64,000 nt of DNA. It comes from JADZFO01 sp964512635 (GTDB lineage Bacteria > 4484-113 > JAFGCY01). Positions 50,848 to 58,916 of the stretch are shown here, one piece after another (position 1 is the first letter of the stretch; each line of letters begins with the position of its first letter). Both the position numbers and the translations under genes were made by a program. The stretch covers positions 44,629 to 108,628 of the forward strand of contig CAZEJB010000010.1 in NCBI GenBank assembly GCA_964512635.1, in the 5' to 3' direction. The notes under the pieces were generated by a model. It saw only the letters and a program-made list of their open reading frames with translations. It was not told where the DNA came from and did not search any database.

Positions 50848-52185
50848 ATGAGCATCCGTACCGCGTTTGCTGCGTTGCTGTCACTGCTGGCGACTTCGTT
50901 GCTAACTTTTAGTGCTGCTGAACCAGCCCGCGCCGCGCCCGAAGAAGACAAACTGTATGCCCGCTTCAGCGAGCTGGTGCTGAGCGAGTTCGCGGCCAAG
51001 GGCTTCAACTGCGCGCCGGCGAGCGTCAGCACCATGTTCGGTTCGATAGCTGACTGGCAAACGACCGAGAACCCGCTGGTGCGGCTGCTGGTAGCCGATG
51101 CCCGGCCGCGGGAGATGGACTTCACGCCGGTGCTGTCCTGGGAGCCGGAGTTCAGGGACGACCCGCGCTATTGGCAGCTGCGCCTTGCCTGCGGGCTGGA
51201 CGAGGTGCACAGCGACAACCCTGAGGGGCCCTACCACAGCGACTTCCTTGACCGTATGCTGGCTGGCTGCGCCGATGAGGGCAGTTGGGAACGCCTGCCG
51301 CTGCGTGAAATGGTGCGCTATGACGAGGAGCAGGGAAATCGTCTGCTAAGCGAGGCGGTCACGCGCTATGGGGATAACTGCTTCTGGCAATACCAGCTGG
51401 CCTTCAACTACCTGGAGTACGGCGAGGTTGACCATGCCTGGTCTGCGCTGAAGGCCGGCAACGCCCTGCCGCTGGGGCATGTGCCCCAGGCTTATCCCTA
51501 CTCGACGCTCTTTGATCCGGCCTACGCTCCTCACAGTGACGACGAAGTGCTGGTGCGCGGCGTGATCGCAACGATGAGTTATGACAACTACCTGAACTAC
51601 ATCCGGATCAAGGAGAACTTCAAGATCGGTCAGCTCTATCTGGCCATGGGCTTCGACCCGGCATTTGCCGACGATCTGCAGATCTGCGGCGCGCGCCTCG
51701 GCCAGCTTGATAACCTGGTGCTGCTGGACCAGAGCGCCTCGGCGGCACTGTGCAGCATGATGCCGAACTATGCTGCGCGAGAGCTGCTTCCCGCGCCCTT
51801 AGATGCCGACCCAGTGTTGCTGGAGCTGGGCGGCAGCTTCAAGCGGCTCACTGGGGAGTTTGGTCCGGGCGACAACCTGGGCCAGTTCGGGACGGCCTTC
51901 GATGGCCCCGGCACGGCGGATACGCCCTTTCGCGAGGCCTATTATCGCGCCGCGCCTGACATCCAGCTGAACGGCATCGGTGGGCGCTCGTTTGACGTCG
52001 AGCTGCCGCCGCTGGGCCGCCAGGACTGGATCAACTTCGCCGCCTCCTTTGACGCCGAGCAGCAGCAGGTGCAGGCCCAGCGGCAGCTGTTCGCCGCCCT
52101 GCCCGCGCCGCCCTTTGCGCGCTTGTTCGCTGAGGCCGAGGCGGCGGAGCAGTCGTCTACAGATAGCGACCGGAGCGCGCCATAA
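50848..52185 (+). CDS. Exported hypothetical protein (445 aa)
   Basis: Signal peptide MSIRTAFAALLSLLATSLLT with cleavage near ARA-AP. The mature protein is helical and rich in aromatic residues (DDPRYWQLRLACGLDEV, GDNCFWQYQLAFNYLEYGEV, VLVRGVIATMSYDNYLNYIR). The repeated YxxQLxxxxLEYG-type helices suggest a TPR/Sel1-like solenoid, but I see no clear family. The stop codon overlaps the promoter box of the mutase gene eight bases later. Confidence 0.7.
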   Translation: MSIRTAFAALLSLLATSLLTFSAAEPARAAPEEDKLYARFSELVLSEFAAKGFNCAPASVSTMFGSIADWQTTENPLVRLLVADARPREMDFTPVLSWEPEFRDDPRYWQLRLACGLDEVHSDNPEGPYHSDFLDRMLAGCADEGSWERLPLREMVRYDEEQGNRLLSEAVTRYGDNCFWQYQLAFNYLEYGEVDHAWSALKAGNALPLGHVPQAYPYSTLFDPAYAPHSDDEVLVRGVIATMSYDNYLNYIRIKENFKIGQLYLAMGFDPAFADDLQICGARLGQLDNLVLLDQSASAALCSMMPNYAARELLPAPLDADPVLLELGGSFKRLTGEFGPGDNLGQFGTAFDGPGTADTPFREAYYRAAPDIQLNGIGGRSFDVELPPLGRQDWINFAASFDAEQQQVQAQRQLFAALPAPPFARLFAEAEAAEQSSTDSDRSAP

Positions 52186-52186
52186 T
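52181..52186 (+). promoter_or_regulatory. -10 box CATAAT, leaderless-type start of mcmA1
   Basis: Seven bases before the mutase ATG, overlapping the stop codon of the previous gene. An overlapping TAATAT hexamer would leave five bases. Confidence 0.45.
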
Positions 52187-52193
52187 ATGCGCC

Positions 52194-54062
52194 ATGTCGG
52201 ATGAGATTCAGCAGGGGCCGGGGCAGGGCAGCGCGGACAGTGTCGAGCGGCTGCGCGGGCTGTATGAGCAGTGGCGCGGCGCTGGAGGCGCTTATGGCAA
52301 GGCCGTCAGCAAGAACCCTGAGCGCGAGGGCGCATTCCGCAGCACCAGCGGCTTTGAGACGGTGGAGCTGGCCGGGCCGTGGGCCTCTCCTCTTGTAGGG
52401 GCGGGGCAGAGTCCCCGCCCTGAGGTACAAGGCGATGGGGGCGCGGATGCATCCCCGCCCCTACAAGGCGAGGGACGTGTGGGGACAAGCCCCACCCCAA
52501 CAGCAGACGGCGGCCAGGGACGGCCGCCCCACCAATACGAAAGCCAGCTCGGCTTTCCCGGCGAATATCCCTTCACCCGTGGCGTGCAGCCCAATATGTA
52601 TCGCGGGCGCTTCTGGACCATGCGCCAGTACGCCGGTTTCAGCACTGCTGAGGAGACGAACCAGCGTTACCACTTCCTGCTGGAGAGCGGCCAGACGGGG
52701 CTGTCCGTGGCCTTCGACCTGCCGACGCAGATGGGCTATGACTCCAGCCACCAGATGGCGCTGGGCGAGGTGGGCAAGGTCGGCGTCGCCATCGACACGG
52801 TCGAGGACATGCGCACCCTGTTCAAGGGCATCAACCTGGCGGATGTCACCACTTCTATGACCATCAACGCACCGGCGGTGATCCTGCTTTTGATGTACCA
52901 GCTGGTCGGCGAGGAGCAGGGGGCCAGGCCCGAGCAGCTGGGCGGCACGATCCAGAACGACATCCTCAAGGAGTACATGGCCCGCGGGACTTACATCTTC
53001 CCGCCGGCACCGAGCATGCGCCTGACGGTGGACTCCTTCCGCTACTGCAGCCAGGTCATGCCCGAGTGGAACATGATCTCGATTTCCGGCTACCACATCC
53101 GCGAAGCCGGCTGCTCCGCGGCGCAGGAGATCGCCTTCACCCTGGCCGACGGCATTGAATACGCCCAGCAGGCGCTGGACGCCGGGCTGGATGTCGATGC
53201 CTTCGCCGGGCGGCTCTCCTTCTTCTTCAACGCGCATAACAACTTCCTCGAGGAAGTCGCCAAGTTCCGCGCGGCGCGGCGGCTGTGGGCGCGGATCATG
53301 CGCGAGCGCTTCAAGGCCAAGAGCCCGCGCAGCTGGATGCTGCGCTTCCACACGCAGACCGCCGGCAGCATGCTGACGGCGCAGCAGCCGCACAACAACA
53401 TCGTGCGCACCGCGCTGCAGGCCCTGGCCAGCGTGCTGGGCGGCACCCAGAGCCTGCACACCAACGGCTTCGACGAGGCACTGGCGCTGCCCACCGAGCA
53501 GGCGGCGGAGATCGCGCTGCGCACGCAGCAGATCATTGCCCACGAGAGCGGCGTCTGCGACACGGTCGACCCCCTGGGAGGCAGCTGGTACCTCGAGGAC
53601 CTGACCGACAAGCTGGAGGCGGCGGCGCTGGATTACATCCGCAAGATCGACGACATGGGCGGCATGCTGGCGGCGGTCGAGCGCGGCTATCCGCAGGCCG
53701 AGATCCAGCAGCAGGCCTATGACTGGCAGCGCGCGGTCGAGAGCGGCCGCCGCGTGATCGTCGGCGTTAACAAGTTCGCCAACCCGGATGAGAAGCCCGT
53801 GCCAATCAACCGTGACAACGCCGCCGAGGCCTCGCAGAAGGCGCGCCTGGCGGAGTACCTGGAGCGGCGGGACAGTAGCAGCGCGGCCCCGTCCGCGCGT
53901 CCGCATGTCGTCGCCCTGGACAAGCTTGGCGAACTCGCTGCCTCGAACGAGCGCTTTGGCTATTGCGAGGCGATCCTGGAATGCCTGCGAGGCGGCGCCA
54001 CCGAAGGCGAGATCGTCAGCGCGATGGAGGCCGTCTGGGGCCGCCACCGGCCGGCGATGTGA
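52194..54062 (+). CDS. mcmA1: Methylmalonyl-CoA mutase, catalytic (large) subunit with in-frame repeat insertion
   Basis: A 622-residue protein. From residue ~118 it is the mutase TIM barrel: LGFPGEYPFTRGVQPNMYRG, WTMRQYAGFSTAEETN, GQTGLSVAFDLPTQMGYDS, VTTSMTINAPAVILL and EYMARGTYIFPPAPSMRL. It lacks the C-terminal cobalamin-binding domain, so a separate B12 subunit (not in the window) is expected. It rearranges (R)-methylmalonyl-CoA to succinyl-CoA. Residues ~64-114 (ASPLVGAGQSPRPEVQGDGG and on) have no counterpart in the family and correspond to palindromic repeat DNA kept in frame. Relatives are about 50 residues shorter at this point. Confidence 0.93.
   Translation: MSDEIQQGPGQGSADSVERLRGLYEQWRGAGGAYGKAVSKNPEREGAFRSTSGFETVELAGPWASPLVGAGQSPRPEVQGDGGADASPPLQGEGRVGTSPTPTADGGQGRPPHQYESQLGFPGEYPFTRGVQPNMYRGRFWTMRQYAGFSTAEETNQRYHFLLESGQTGLSVAFDLPTQMGYDSSHQMALGEVGKVGVAIDTVEDMRTLFKGINLADVTTSMTINAPAVILLLMYQLVGEEQGARPEQLGGTIQNDILKEYMARGTYIFPPAPSMRLTVDSFRYCSQVMPEWNMISISGYHIREAGCSAAQEIAFTLADGIEYAQQALDAGLDVDAFAGRLSFFFNAHNNFLEEVAKFRAARRLWARIMRERFKAKSPRSWMLRFHTQTAGSMLTAQQPHNNIVRTALQALASVLGGTQSLHTNGFDEALALPTEQAAEIALRTQQIIAHESGVCDTVDPLGGSWYLEDLTDKLEAAALDYIRKIDDMGGMLAAVERGYPQAEIQQQAYDWQRAVESGRRVIVGVNKFANPDEKPVPINRDNAAEASQKARLAEYLERRDSSSAAPSARPHVVALDKLGELAASNERFGYCEAILECLRGGATEGEIVSAMEAVWGRHRPAM
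52386..52535. repeat. Palindromic repeat cluster inserted in frame in mcmA1
   Basis: Three palindromes: outer TTGTAGGGGCGGGG (52393-52406) with CCCCGCCCCTACAA (52453-52466), a perfect 14-bp pair enclosing another hairpin; GTGGGG-ACAAG-CCCCAC (52479-52495); GGCGGCC-AGGGAC-GGCCGCC (52509-52528) followed by CCCACC. The last matches the intergenic palindrome at 30317-30341. Confidence 0.85.
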
Positions 54063-54142
54063 TTATGGTGCCGGCTGCGCCGGTTAAGCAGTGAAGGCCG
54101 CAGCCCGTAGGGCGCAGTGAATCTCCTGACAACGGGAAAGCC

Positions 54143-55708
54143 TTGAGTCCAGTCAAACTGCTCGTCCTTATGCATCTGCACCAGCCGGACCTGCGGCCGG
54201 CCGGCGGCGGCAGGAGCCTGCTGCCCTGGGTCCGCCTGCACGCCGTGCGCGGCTATCTGGACCTGGCCGAGGCCCTGGCGGGCTGCAACCACCTGCACTG
54301 GGCCGCGAGCTTCAGCGGCATCCTGATCGAGCAGCTTGCCCAGCACAGTCGGCTCTATGAGCAAGGAGATATCGCGCCGGATGTCTGGGCGGAGCTGTGT
54401 CTGCTTGCCCCGTCCCGCTGGACCACGGAGCAGCGGGAGTTCGCCGTGGCCAACTTCTTCACGGCAGACCTTGAGAGCATGATCCGGCCGCTTCCGCGAT
54501 ACTCGTACCTCTATGACAGGCGCAAGGCCCGGCTGAAGGGCAGAGAGCCCGGCGACCCGGCAGCGCTGCGCGCCGCCGCCGCCTCGTTCAGCGATGACGA
54601 GCTGCGCGACCTGTGCGTCTGCTTCAACCTGGCCTGGCTTGGTGCGACCGCCAGAAAAAACAAGTCCGTCCAGCGCCTGCTGAAAAAAGGCGGCGGATAC
54701 AGCGCCCGGGAGCTGCGCTTTGTACTGACCCTGCAGGGACGTCTGCTGCGGGAAATCCTGCCGCGCTTCAGGAAGCTGGCTGAGCTGGGCCGCTGCGAAC
54801 TGGGATTCAGTCCGCAATATCAGCCGGTGTTGCCGCTGATCGGTGACCTGCGAGCGCACTGCGACCGCAAAACGGCCGCTCAGCTTCCTGAATTCAGGCA
54901 TCCTGAGCATGTTCTTGAACAGATCCGTCTGGGCAAGATGGCCTTTCAGCAGGCTTTCGGCCGGCCGCCCAGCGGCTGCTGGCCCGCGGGCGGAATGCTC
55001 TGTGAGGAGTCGCTCAGGATGCTGGCCTCTGCGGGCATGGACTGGTGCCTGGCCGACCAGAGCTGCCTGCCGGCCCAGGTCCGCAGTCCGCTCTCGCATG
55101 TCCGGCCCTGGTTCGCCGAGCGAAACGACTGGCCGGTGACGGTGTTCTTCCGCGATTGCCGCCTGTCCGAGCATCTGGCACACGGCTACAACGGTCAGGA
55201 TCCGGCAGAAGCCGCCGCGGACTTTGTCCGTCGCGCGTTACAGCTCGGCCGGGACAGCGCGTTCAAGATACCGGTGGTGTCGCTGGCGCTGCCTGCCGAG
55301 ACGGCCTTCCAGGGTTGCCGGGGCGGGGGAGCCGGAATGCTGCAGGAGCTGGAGCTGGCCTTTGCCGCGCAGCCGGACCTGGAGCTCTGGCAGCCCTTTG
55401 AACTGTCGACCTGGGAACAGTGGCCGGACCTGAGAAAAGTCAGGCCGGGATCTGCCGACGGCGTCAGCGCGCTGGCAGAGTGGACCACTGGCCCGCTGGC
55501 CGGCAGCTGTTGGCAGCGTCTGGCCGAGACTTGCCTGGTGTGTGCCCCGCATCTGATTCAGGATGCGGTCCGTCGGCACCTTATGGCCGCCGAAGCGAGC
55601 GACTGGCTGGCGCCTGGCGCAAGCGACGCTGATGGGCAACAGCGGGCGGTGTATGAGCAGCTTTTCTCAGGGCATCTGGAAGCGGCGATCAAGGCCTGCC
55701 CGAAGTGA
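54143..55708 (+). CDS. GH57-like glycoside hydrolase family protein, probably inactive
   Basis: A 521-residue protein (TTG start, weak ribosome site). It follows the GH57 order: VLMHLHQPDLRP, LLPWVRLHAVRGYLDLAEAL, ASFSGILIEQL, LGFSPQYQPVLPLIGDLRAH, GCWPAGGMLCEESLRMLASAGMDWCLADQS, and FFRDCRLSEHLAHGYNGQDP. In active relatives, as I recall the family, the WPxEG motif carries the nucleophile Glu; here the position is Gly 283 (WPAGG). The YxHPxLPL motif has Gln for His (YQPVLPLI), and the DGEN-type motif is PAETAF. I infer loss of hydrolase or transferase activity, perhaps leaving carbohydrate binding. Confidence 0.72.
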   Translation: MSPVKLLVLMHLHQPDLRPAGGGRSLLPWVRLHAVRGYLDLAEALAGCNHLHWAASFSGILIEQLAQHSRLYEQGDIAPDVWAELCLLAPSRWTTEQREFAVANFFTADLESMIRPLPRYSYLYDRRKARLKGREPGDPAALRAAAASFSDDELRDLCVCFNLAWLGATARKNKSVQRLLKKGGGYSARELRFVLTLQGRLLREILPRFRKLAELGRCELGFSPQYQPVLPLIGDLRAHCDRKTAAQLPEFRHPEHVLEQIRLGKMAFQQAFGRPPSGCWPAGGMLCEESLRMLASAGMDWCLADQSCLPAQVRSPLSHVRPWFAERNDWPVTVFFRDCRLSEHLAHGYNGQDPAEAAADFVRRALQLGRDSAFKIPVVSLALPAETAFQGCRGGGAGMLQELELAFAAQPDLELWQPFELSTWEQWPDLRKVRPGSADGVSALAEWTTGPLAGSCWQRLAETCLVCAPHLIQDAVRRHLMAAEASDWLAPGASDADGQQRAVYEQLFSGHLEAAIKACPK

Positions 55709-56444
55709 CCCGACCAGTGTTGGCGGCCTTTCTGGCGGCGCGGGATGGTTTGCGCATACCGGCAGTCCGCCCCCGCGAGGGCGCGGATTTAACCTTGGCC
55801 GCTGAAATCTCCTGACTTTTTGCGGTTTTGGACTCGTTTGGACCAGTTTCGCTGGCTGCAGAAAGGTCGAGTACCCCGGTGTCTGCGGCAGTGGGACGCG
55901 CGGACGGGGCCGCGCTGCTACTGGGAGACGCCGCGCTGCTAATGGGAGACCCTGACGCCAGACTGTGTCTGGCGCTCCCAGCCCGACGGCCCGCGACTGA
56001 CTCCGGCACGGCGGCCGGAGCTGCGGCGCTGCGGCGGGCGCGCAGCTCGAGCATCCGCACAGCGCATTCCTCATGGCGCAGCTCGCGCTCCAGCGCGTCT
56101 AGCCCGGGGTCGCGGATCCACAGCGGCAGGCGCGCGGCGGCCTGGCAGAGGCGCTGGACCTGCTCAGGGCTGGTGGCGCAAAGAGTCATTTCCTGGATCC
56201 GGGCCAGCAACAGAAAGCCGAAGTCCTGGCTTTGACACAGCTCGGCCACTGTGCGCAGCTGGCGCAGCTTTTCTAGCGTCGGAGCATAGGCGCGCTCGAC
56301 GCCGGCGAGATCCAGCTCCGTCAGGCCCAGCAGGCGGCAGAGCTCGCGTGGCGGGTCCTGGTTCAGCGCGGCGAACCACAGCAGCATCGCGCGCAGGGGG
56401 TCAGACAGCGCGCCGAGATAGGACGGCATCGAAGCGTTCAGCAT
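55689..56444 (-). CDS. Hypothetical protein (251 aa) with two repeat-derived segments
   Basis: Residues 1-140 are a helical soluble domain (LLGLTELDLAGVERAYAPTL, LRQLRTVAELCQSQDFGFLL, LREL-type ERELRHEECAVRMLELRARR) of unrecognised family. From ~150 the sequence becomes low-complexity; residues ~154-172 are encoded by a palindrome (55943-55980) and ~220-251 by another repeat-like stretch (55741-55800). Its end overlaps the GH57-like gene by 20 bases. GGAGG six bases before the ATG and an excellent promoter (56476-56504) show that it is expressed. Confidence 0.65.
   Translation of the reverse strand: MLNASMPSYLGALSDPLRAMLLWFAALNQDPPRELCRLLGLTELDLAGVERAYAPTLEKLRQLRTVAELCQSQDFGFLLLARIQEMTLCATSPEQVQRLCQAAARLPLWIRDPGLDALERELRHEECAVRMLELRARRSAAAPAAVPESVAGRRAGSARHSLASGSPISSAASPSSSAAPSARPTAADTGVLDLSAASETGPNESKTAKSQEISAAKVKSAPSRGRTAGMRKPSRAARKAANTGRVTSGRP
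55766..55788. repeat. REP-like palindrome in the 3' part of the 251-aa gene
   Basis: TCCGCCCCCGCGAGGGCGCGGA: imperfect arms TCCGC / GCGGA around CCCC and GGGC. It encodes part of the SAPSRGRT segment. Confidence 0.55.
55943..55980. repeat. Palindrome CGCCAGAC-TGT-GTCTGGCG with TGGGAG/CTCCCA flanks, inside a CDS
   Basis: An 8-bp perfect stem (55956-55974) flanked by a second pair TGGGAG (55943-55948) and CTCCCA (55975-55980). It lies in frame within the 251-residue protein gene. Confidence 0.75.
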
Positions 56445-56475
56445 GCAGCTCCTCCATCAAACAACTATACGAATA

Positions 56476-56504
56476 ACTATACAGTAATGACAGACAAATG
56501 TCAA
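56476..56504 (-). promoter_or_regulatory. Consensus promoter TTGACA-N17-TATAGT with inverted repeat
   Basis: -35 TTGACA at 56504-56499 and -10 TATAGT at 56481-56476 on the minus strand, 17-base spacer. TGACA-N6-TGTCA (56488-56503) overlaps the -35 and looks like an operator. AT-rich island in a GC-rich region; drives the 251-residue protein gene. Confidence 0.85.
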
Positions 56505-56608
56505 GTAAATCGTAAAAAAACCCAAGGGGAGCGTGTAGCATTACTTCGATTCAGAGCCAGGCGATCGGCTGGAGGGATTGATGGAGCTCGCCCGCCTGTA
56601 GTAGCCGG

Positions 56609-56646
56609 CAGCAAAAGCAAAGGGCGCGGCCTGAGCAGACCGCGCC
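56609..56646 (-). terminator. Terminator of the 136-aa helical protein gene
   Basis: Stem GGCGCGG / CCGCGCC, loop about 10 bases, then CTTTGCTTTTGC on the minus strand. Confidence 0.65.
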
Positions 56647-56694
56647 ATTGCAGGAGGGCCGCTGGTCAGCGGCCAGATTTGGGGGTGGTGGGAA

Positions 56695-57105
56695 TTACTT
56701 TTTCAGCAGCGTTTCGTGCTTCTTCAGCAGCGACTCACGCTGGCGTTCGATCTTGCCCATGCCATCGAGCTCATCGATACGCTGGTCGACTCGCTCACGC
56801 AGCAGCTTGGCCTGCTTGTGCTCGGCCTCGTATTGTTCGGTGTTCTCGCGGGCGTCCTCGGCCCACTTCTTGAACTGCCAGCGCACGTCTTCGTACAGCA
56901 CTTCAAGCTCAGCGCCGGCGCGCTTGAAGAAGTCGATGATTTTCGAGTCGATTTCTTCGGCCCTGGCGTGCCAGCGCTCTCGCCAGTCCGGGCCGCTTTC
57001 CTCGGCATCCCTAACTTCTTCACGGATCTCAGAGCGCAGACGCTCGGCCTCCTGCCGTTCGCGCTCCTGCTCGTCCTGCCATTCGGTCTCGTAAGTATTC
57101 TGCAT
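56695..57105 (-). CDS. Small helical protein, family member A (136 aa)
   Basis: Very charged and helical, probably coiled coil. The core WHARAEEIDSKIIDFFKRAG, AELEVLYEDVRWQFKKW and LLRERVDQRIDELDGMGKIE matches two other local proteins (57346-57639 and 60773-61054). The N-terminal 45 residues (ETEWQDEQERERQEAERLRS) are unique to this copy. GGGAG lies before ATG 57105. No known family; the shared ending QRIDxLxxxGKI is the signature. Confidence 0.8.
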   Translation of the reverse strand: MQNTYETEWQDEQERERQEAERLRSEIREEVRDAEESGPDWRERWHARAEEIDSKIIDFFKRAGAELEVLYEDVRWQFKKWAEDARENTEQYEAEHKQAKLLRERVDQRIDELDGMGKIERQRESLLKKHETLLKK

Positions 57106-57281
57106 CGTTACTCCCGGCCGCACACGGCGGCATTGTGTTCAGGGCCGGGCCCTGCCCGCGTCATCCTGCGGGACTAGAACAGACATGACGGGGGCCGGGA
57201 ATGTTCCTGCAGTGGTTGTGACGCCGCGCGAGTTGCAAGTACTTGGCATGGCGAAACACTTAACACACGCCTGTTCAGCGC

Positions 57282-57314
57282 AAACAAAAAGGGGGACGCC
57301 GAGGCGTCCCCCTT
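57282..57314 (-). terminator. Terminator of the 97-aa helical protein gene
   Basis: 12-bp stem AAGGGGGACGCC / GGCGTCCCCCTT with a two-base loop, followed on the minus strand by TTTGTTTG. Confidence 0.85.
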
Positions 57315-57345
57315 GAAAGGTCAGTGCCAGGATCCGGCCGCGGTT

Positions 57346-57639
57346 CTAGCCGGCGGCCTGATCGTCATCCTTCTTGATCTTGCCCAGCGCCATCAGCGCG
57401 TCGATGCGCTGCTGCACCGCGGCACGGAAGGCCTTCTCCTTCTCGCCCGCCTCGTCGTACTCCAGGTAGTGACCGTCGCCGTCACGATCGAGCCAGCTCT
57501 TGACCTTGTCCTTGACGTTGTCAAAGACATCCTCGCTCTTCTTGCCGGCATCCTTGAAGAAGGCCACGATGTCGTCATCCAGCTCGCTGGTCTTGTCCTT
57601 GATCTTGTCCCACCATTCGGGGGTCTTGTTCTCAGTCAT
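57346..57639 (-). CDS. Small helical protein, family member B (97 aa)
   Basis: MTENKTPEWWDKIKDKTSEL, DDDIVAFFKDAGKKSEDVFD, NVKDKVKSWLDRDGDGHYLE and AAVQQRIDALMALGKIKKDD. Paralog of the proteins at 56695 and 60773. The EF-hand-like DRDGDGHYLE loop is present only here in clear form; the third copy has TQDGQNDPNL at that place. GGAGG precedes ATG 57639 and a strong terminator follows, so it is a single-gene unit. Confidence 0.82.
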   Translation of the reverse strand: MTENKTPEWWDKIKDKTSELDDDIVAFFKDAGKKSEDVFDNVKDKVKSWLDRDGDGHYLEYDEAGEKEKAFRAAVQQRIDALMALGKIKKDDDQAAG

Positions 57640-57865
57640 CTTCCGCCTCCGGGTTTGTAATAGCGCTGTGCGCCGCCGGATATTAGCATCTGATTGCAAA
57701 GACCGGCCGGCAGACGCATTCGCAGCCGCCCGGCAGGCTGGCTTTGGGCCTTGGCAGAATCTTCAAACTTACTTCAATACACCCGCAAAGCATCAGGGCA
57801 GCGCCGCCGGTATTCAGCAGCACGCAGCTTTTGAAGTCTGCGAATCAACTCTGGAGACTGTGAAC

Positions 57866-58810
57866 ATGAACAGCACATTCCTTCGTCCGCTGGGTACGGC
57901 GGTACTGTCAGCGGCTGTCTGCGGCGCCGCGCTGCTGGCCGGCCCGGCCCGCGCTGATGACATCGTGGAAACGGCGGTTGCCGCCGGCAGCTTTAACACC
58001 CTGGTCGCCGCGGTGCAGGCCGCCGGCCTGGTTGACGCGCTGCAGGGCGACGGGCCGATCACCGTTTTTGCCCCGAGCGACGAGGCCTTTGCCAAGCTCC
58101 CGGCGGGAACGGTTGAAGAACTGCTCAAGCCCGAGAACAAGCAGAAGCTGACCAACATCCTGCTCTTCCACGTCGTGCCGGGCAAAGTCATGGCCGCCGA
58201 CGCGGTCAAGCTGAGCGCCGCTCCGACCCTGCTGGGCCAGGACGCGCCGATCGCCAAGCGCGGCTCCGACCTGACCATCGGCGGCGCGAAGATCGTCAGC
58301 ACCGACATCGTCTGCGACAACGGCGTGATCCATGTGATCGACTCGGTGATCCTGCCGCAGAACCTGGCCCAGGTAGCCACCAGCGCCGGCCAGTTCAACA
58401 CCCTGCTGGCGGCGGCCAAGGCTGCGGGCCTGGTGGATACGCTGAGCAACGGCGGCCCTTTCACCATTTTCGCGCCGACTGATGCTGCCTTTGCCAAGCT
58501 GCCCGCCGGCACTGTCGAGAGCCTGCTGAAGCCGGAGAACCGCGAGCAGCTCAAGGCGATCCTGCTCTACCACGTGGTGCCTGGAACCGTGATGGCCGGC
58601 GATGTGGTCAAGCTCTCGAGCGCCAAAACTGCCGGCGGCCAGTCGCTGAGCATCAAGGCCTCTGGCGGCAGCGTGATGATCAACGACGCTCGCGTCGTCG
58701 CTACGGACATCGCCGCTCTTAACGGCGTCATTCACATTGTTGATTCAGTCCTGCTTCCCCCGGCAGCTGATGCGGCTGCAGATGCACATGCAGGCAGCTG
58801 TGGCCACTAA
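57866..58810 (+). CDS. Exported protein with two fasciclin (FAS1) domains
   Basis: A 314-residue protein with signal peptide (LSAAVCGAALLAGPARA). Two FAS1 domains: ~31-165 (FNTLVAAVQAAGLVDAL, ITVFAPSDEAFAKLP, NILLFHVVPGKVM, NGVIHVIDSVILP) and ~168-300 (FNTLLAAAKAAGLVDTL, FTIFAPTDAAFAKLP, ILLYHVVPGTVM, NGVIHIVDSVLLP). The two copies are very similar, indicating a recent internal duplication. The C-terminus DAHAGSCGH has one Cys and three His, a possible metal-binding end. FAS1 domains mediate adhesion or ligand binding. GGAG lies nine bases before the ATG. Confidence 0.95.
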   Translation: MNSTFLRPLGTAVLSAAVCGAALLAGPARADDIVETAVAAGSFNTLVAAVQAAGLVDALQGDGPITVFAPSDEAFAKLPAGTVEELLKPENKQKLTNILLFHVVPGKVMAADAVKLSAAPTLLGQDAPIAKRGSDLTIGGAKIVSTDIVCDNGVIHVIDSVILPQNLAQVATSAGQFNTLLAAAKAAGLVDTLSNGGPFTIFAPTDAAFAKLPAGTVESLLKPENREQLKAILLYHVVPGTVMAGDVVKLSSAKTAGGQSLSIKASGGSVMINDARVVATDIAALNGVIHIVDSVLLPPAADAAADAHAGSCGH

Positions 58811-58904
58811 GCCTGGCCAGGCCGGACCGGAGGCCCCGACGGGTCTGCGGTCCGGCCGACCCCCCTTCTCTGCTCCCCTTGCAGCGCCCCTGGCCAGCTT
58901 AGGC

Positions 58905-58910
58905 TATAAG
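58905..58910 (+). promoter_or_regulatory. -10 box TATAAG, leaderless start of response regulator
   Basis: Six bases before the GTG at 58917. Confidence 0.55.
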
Positions 58911-58916
58911 ACTGCT

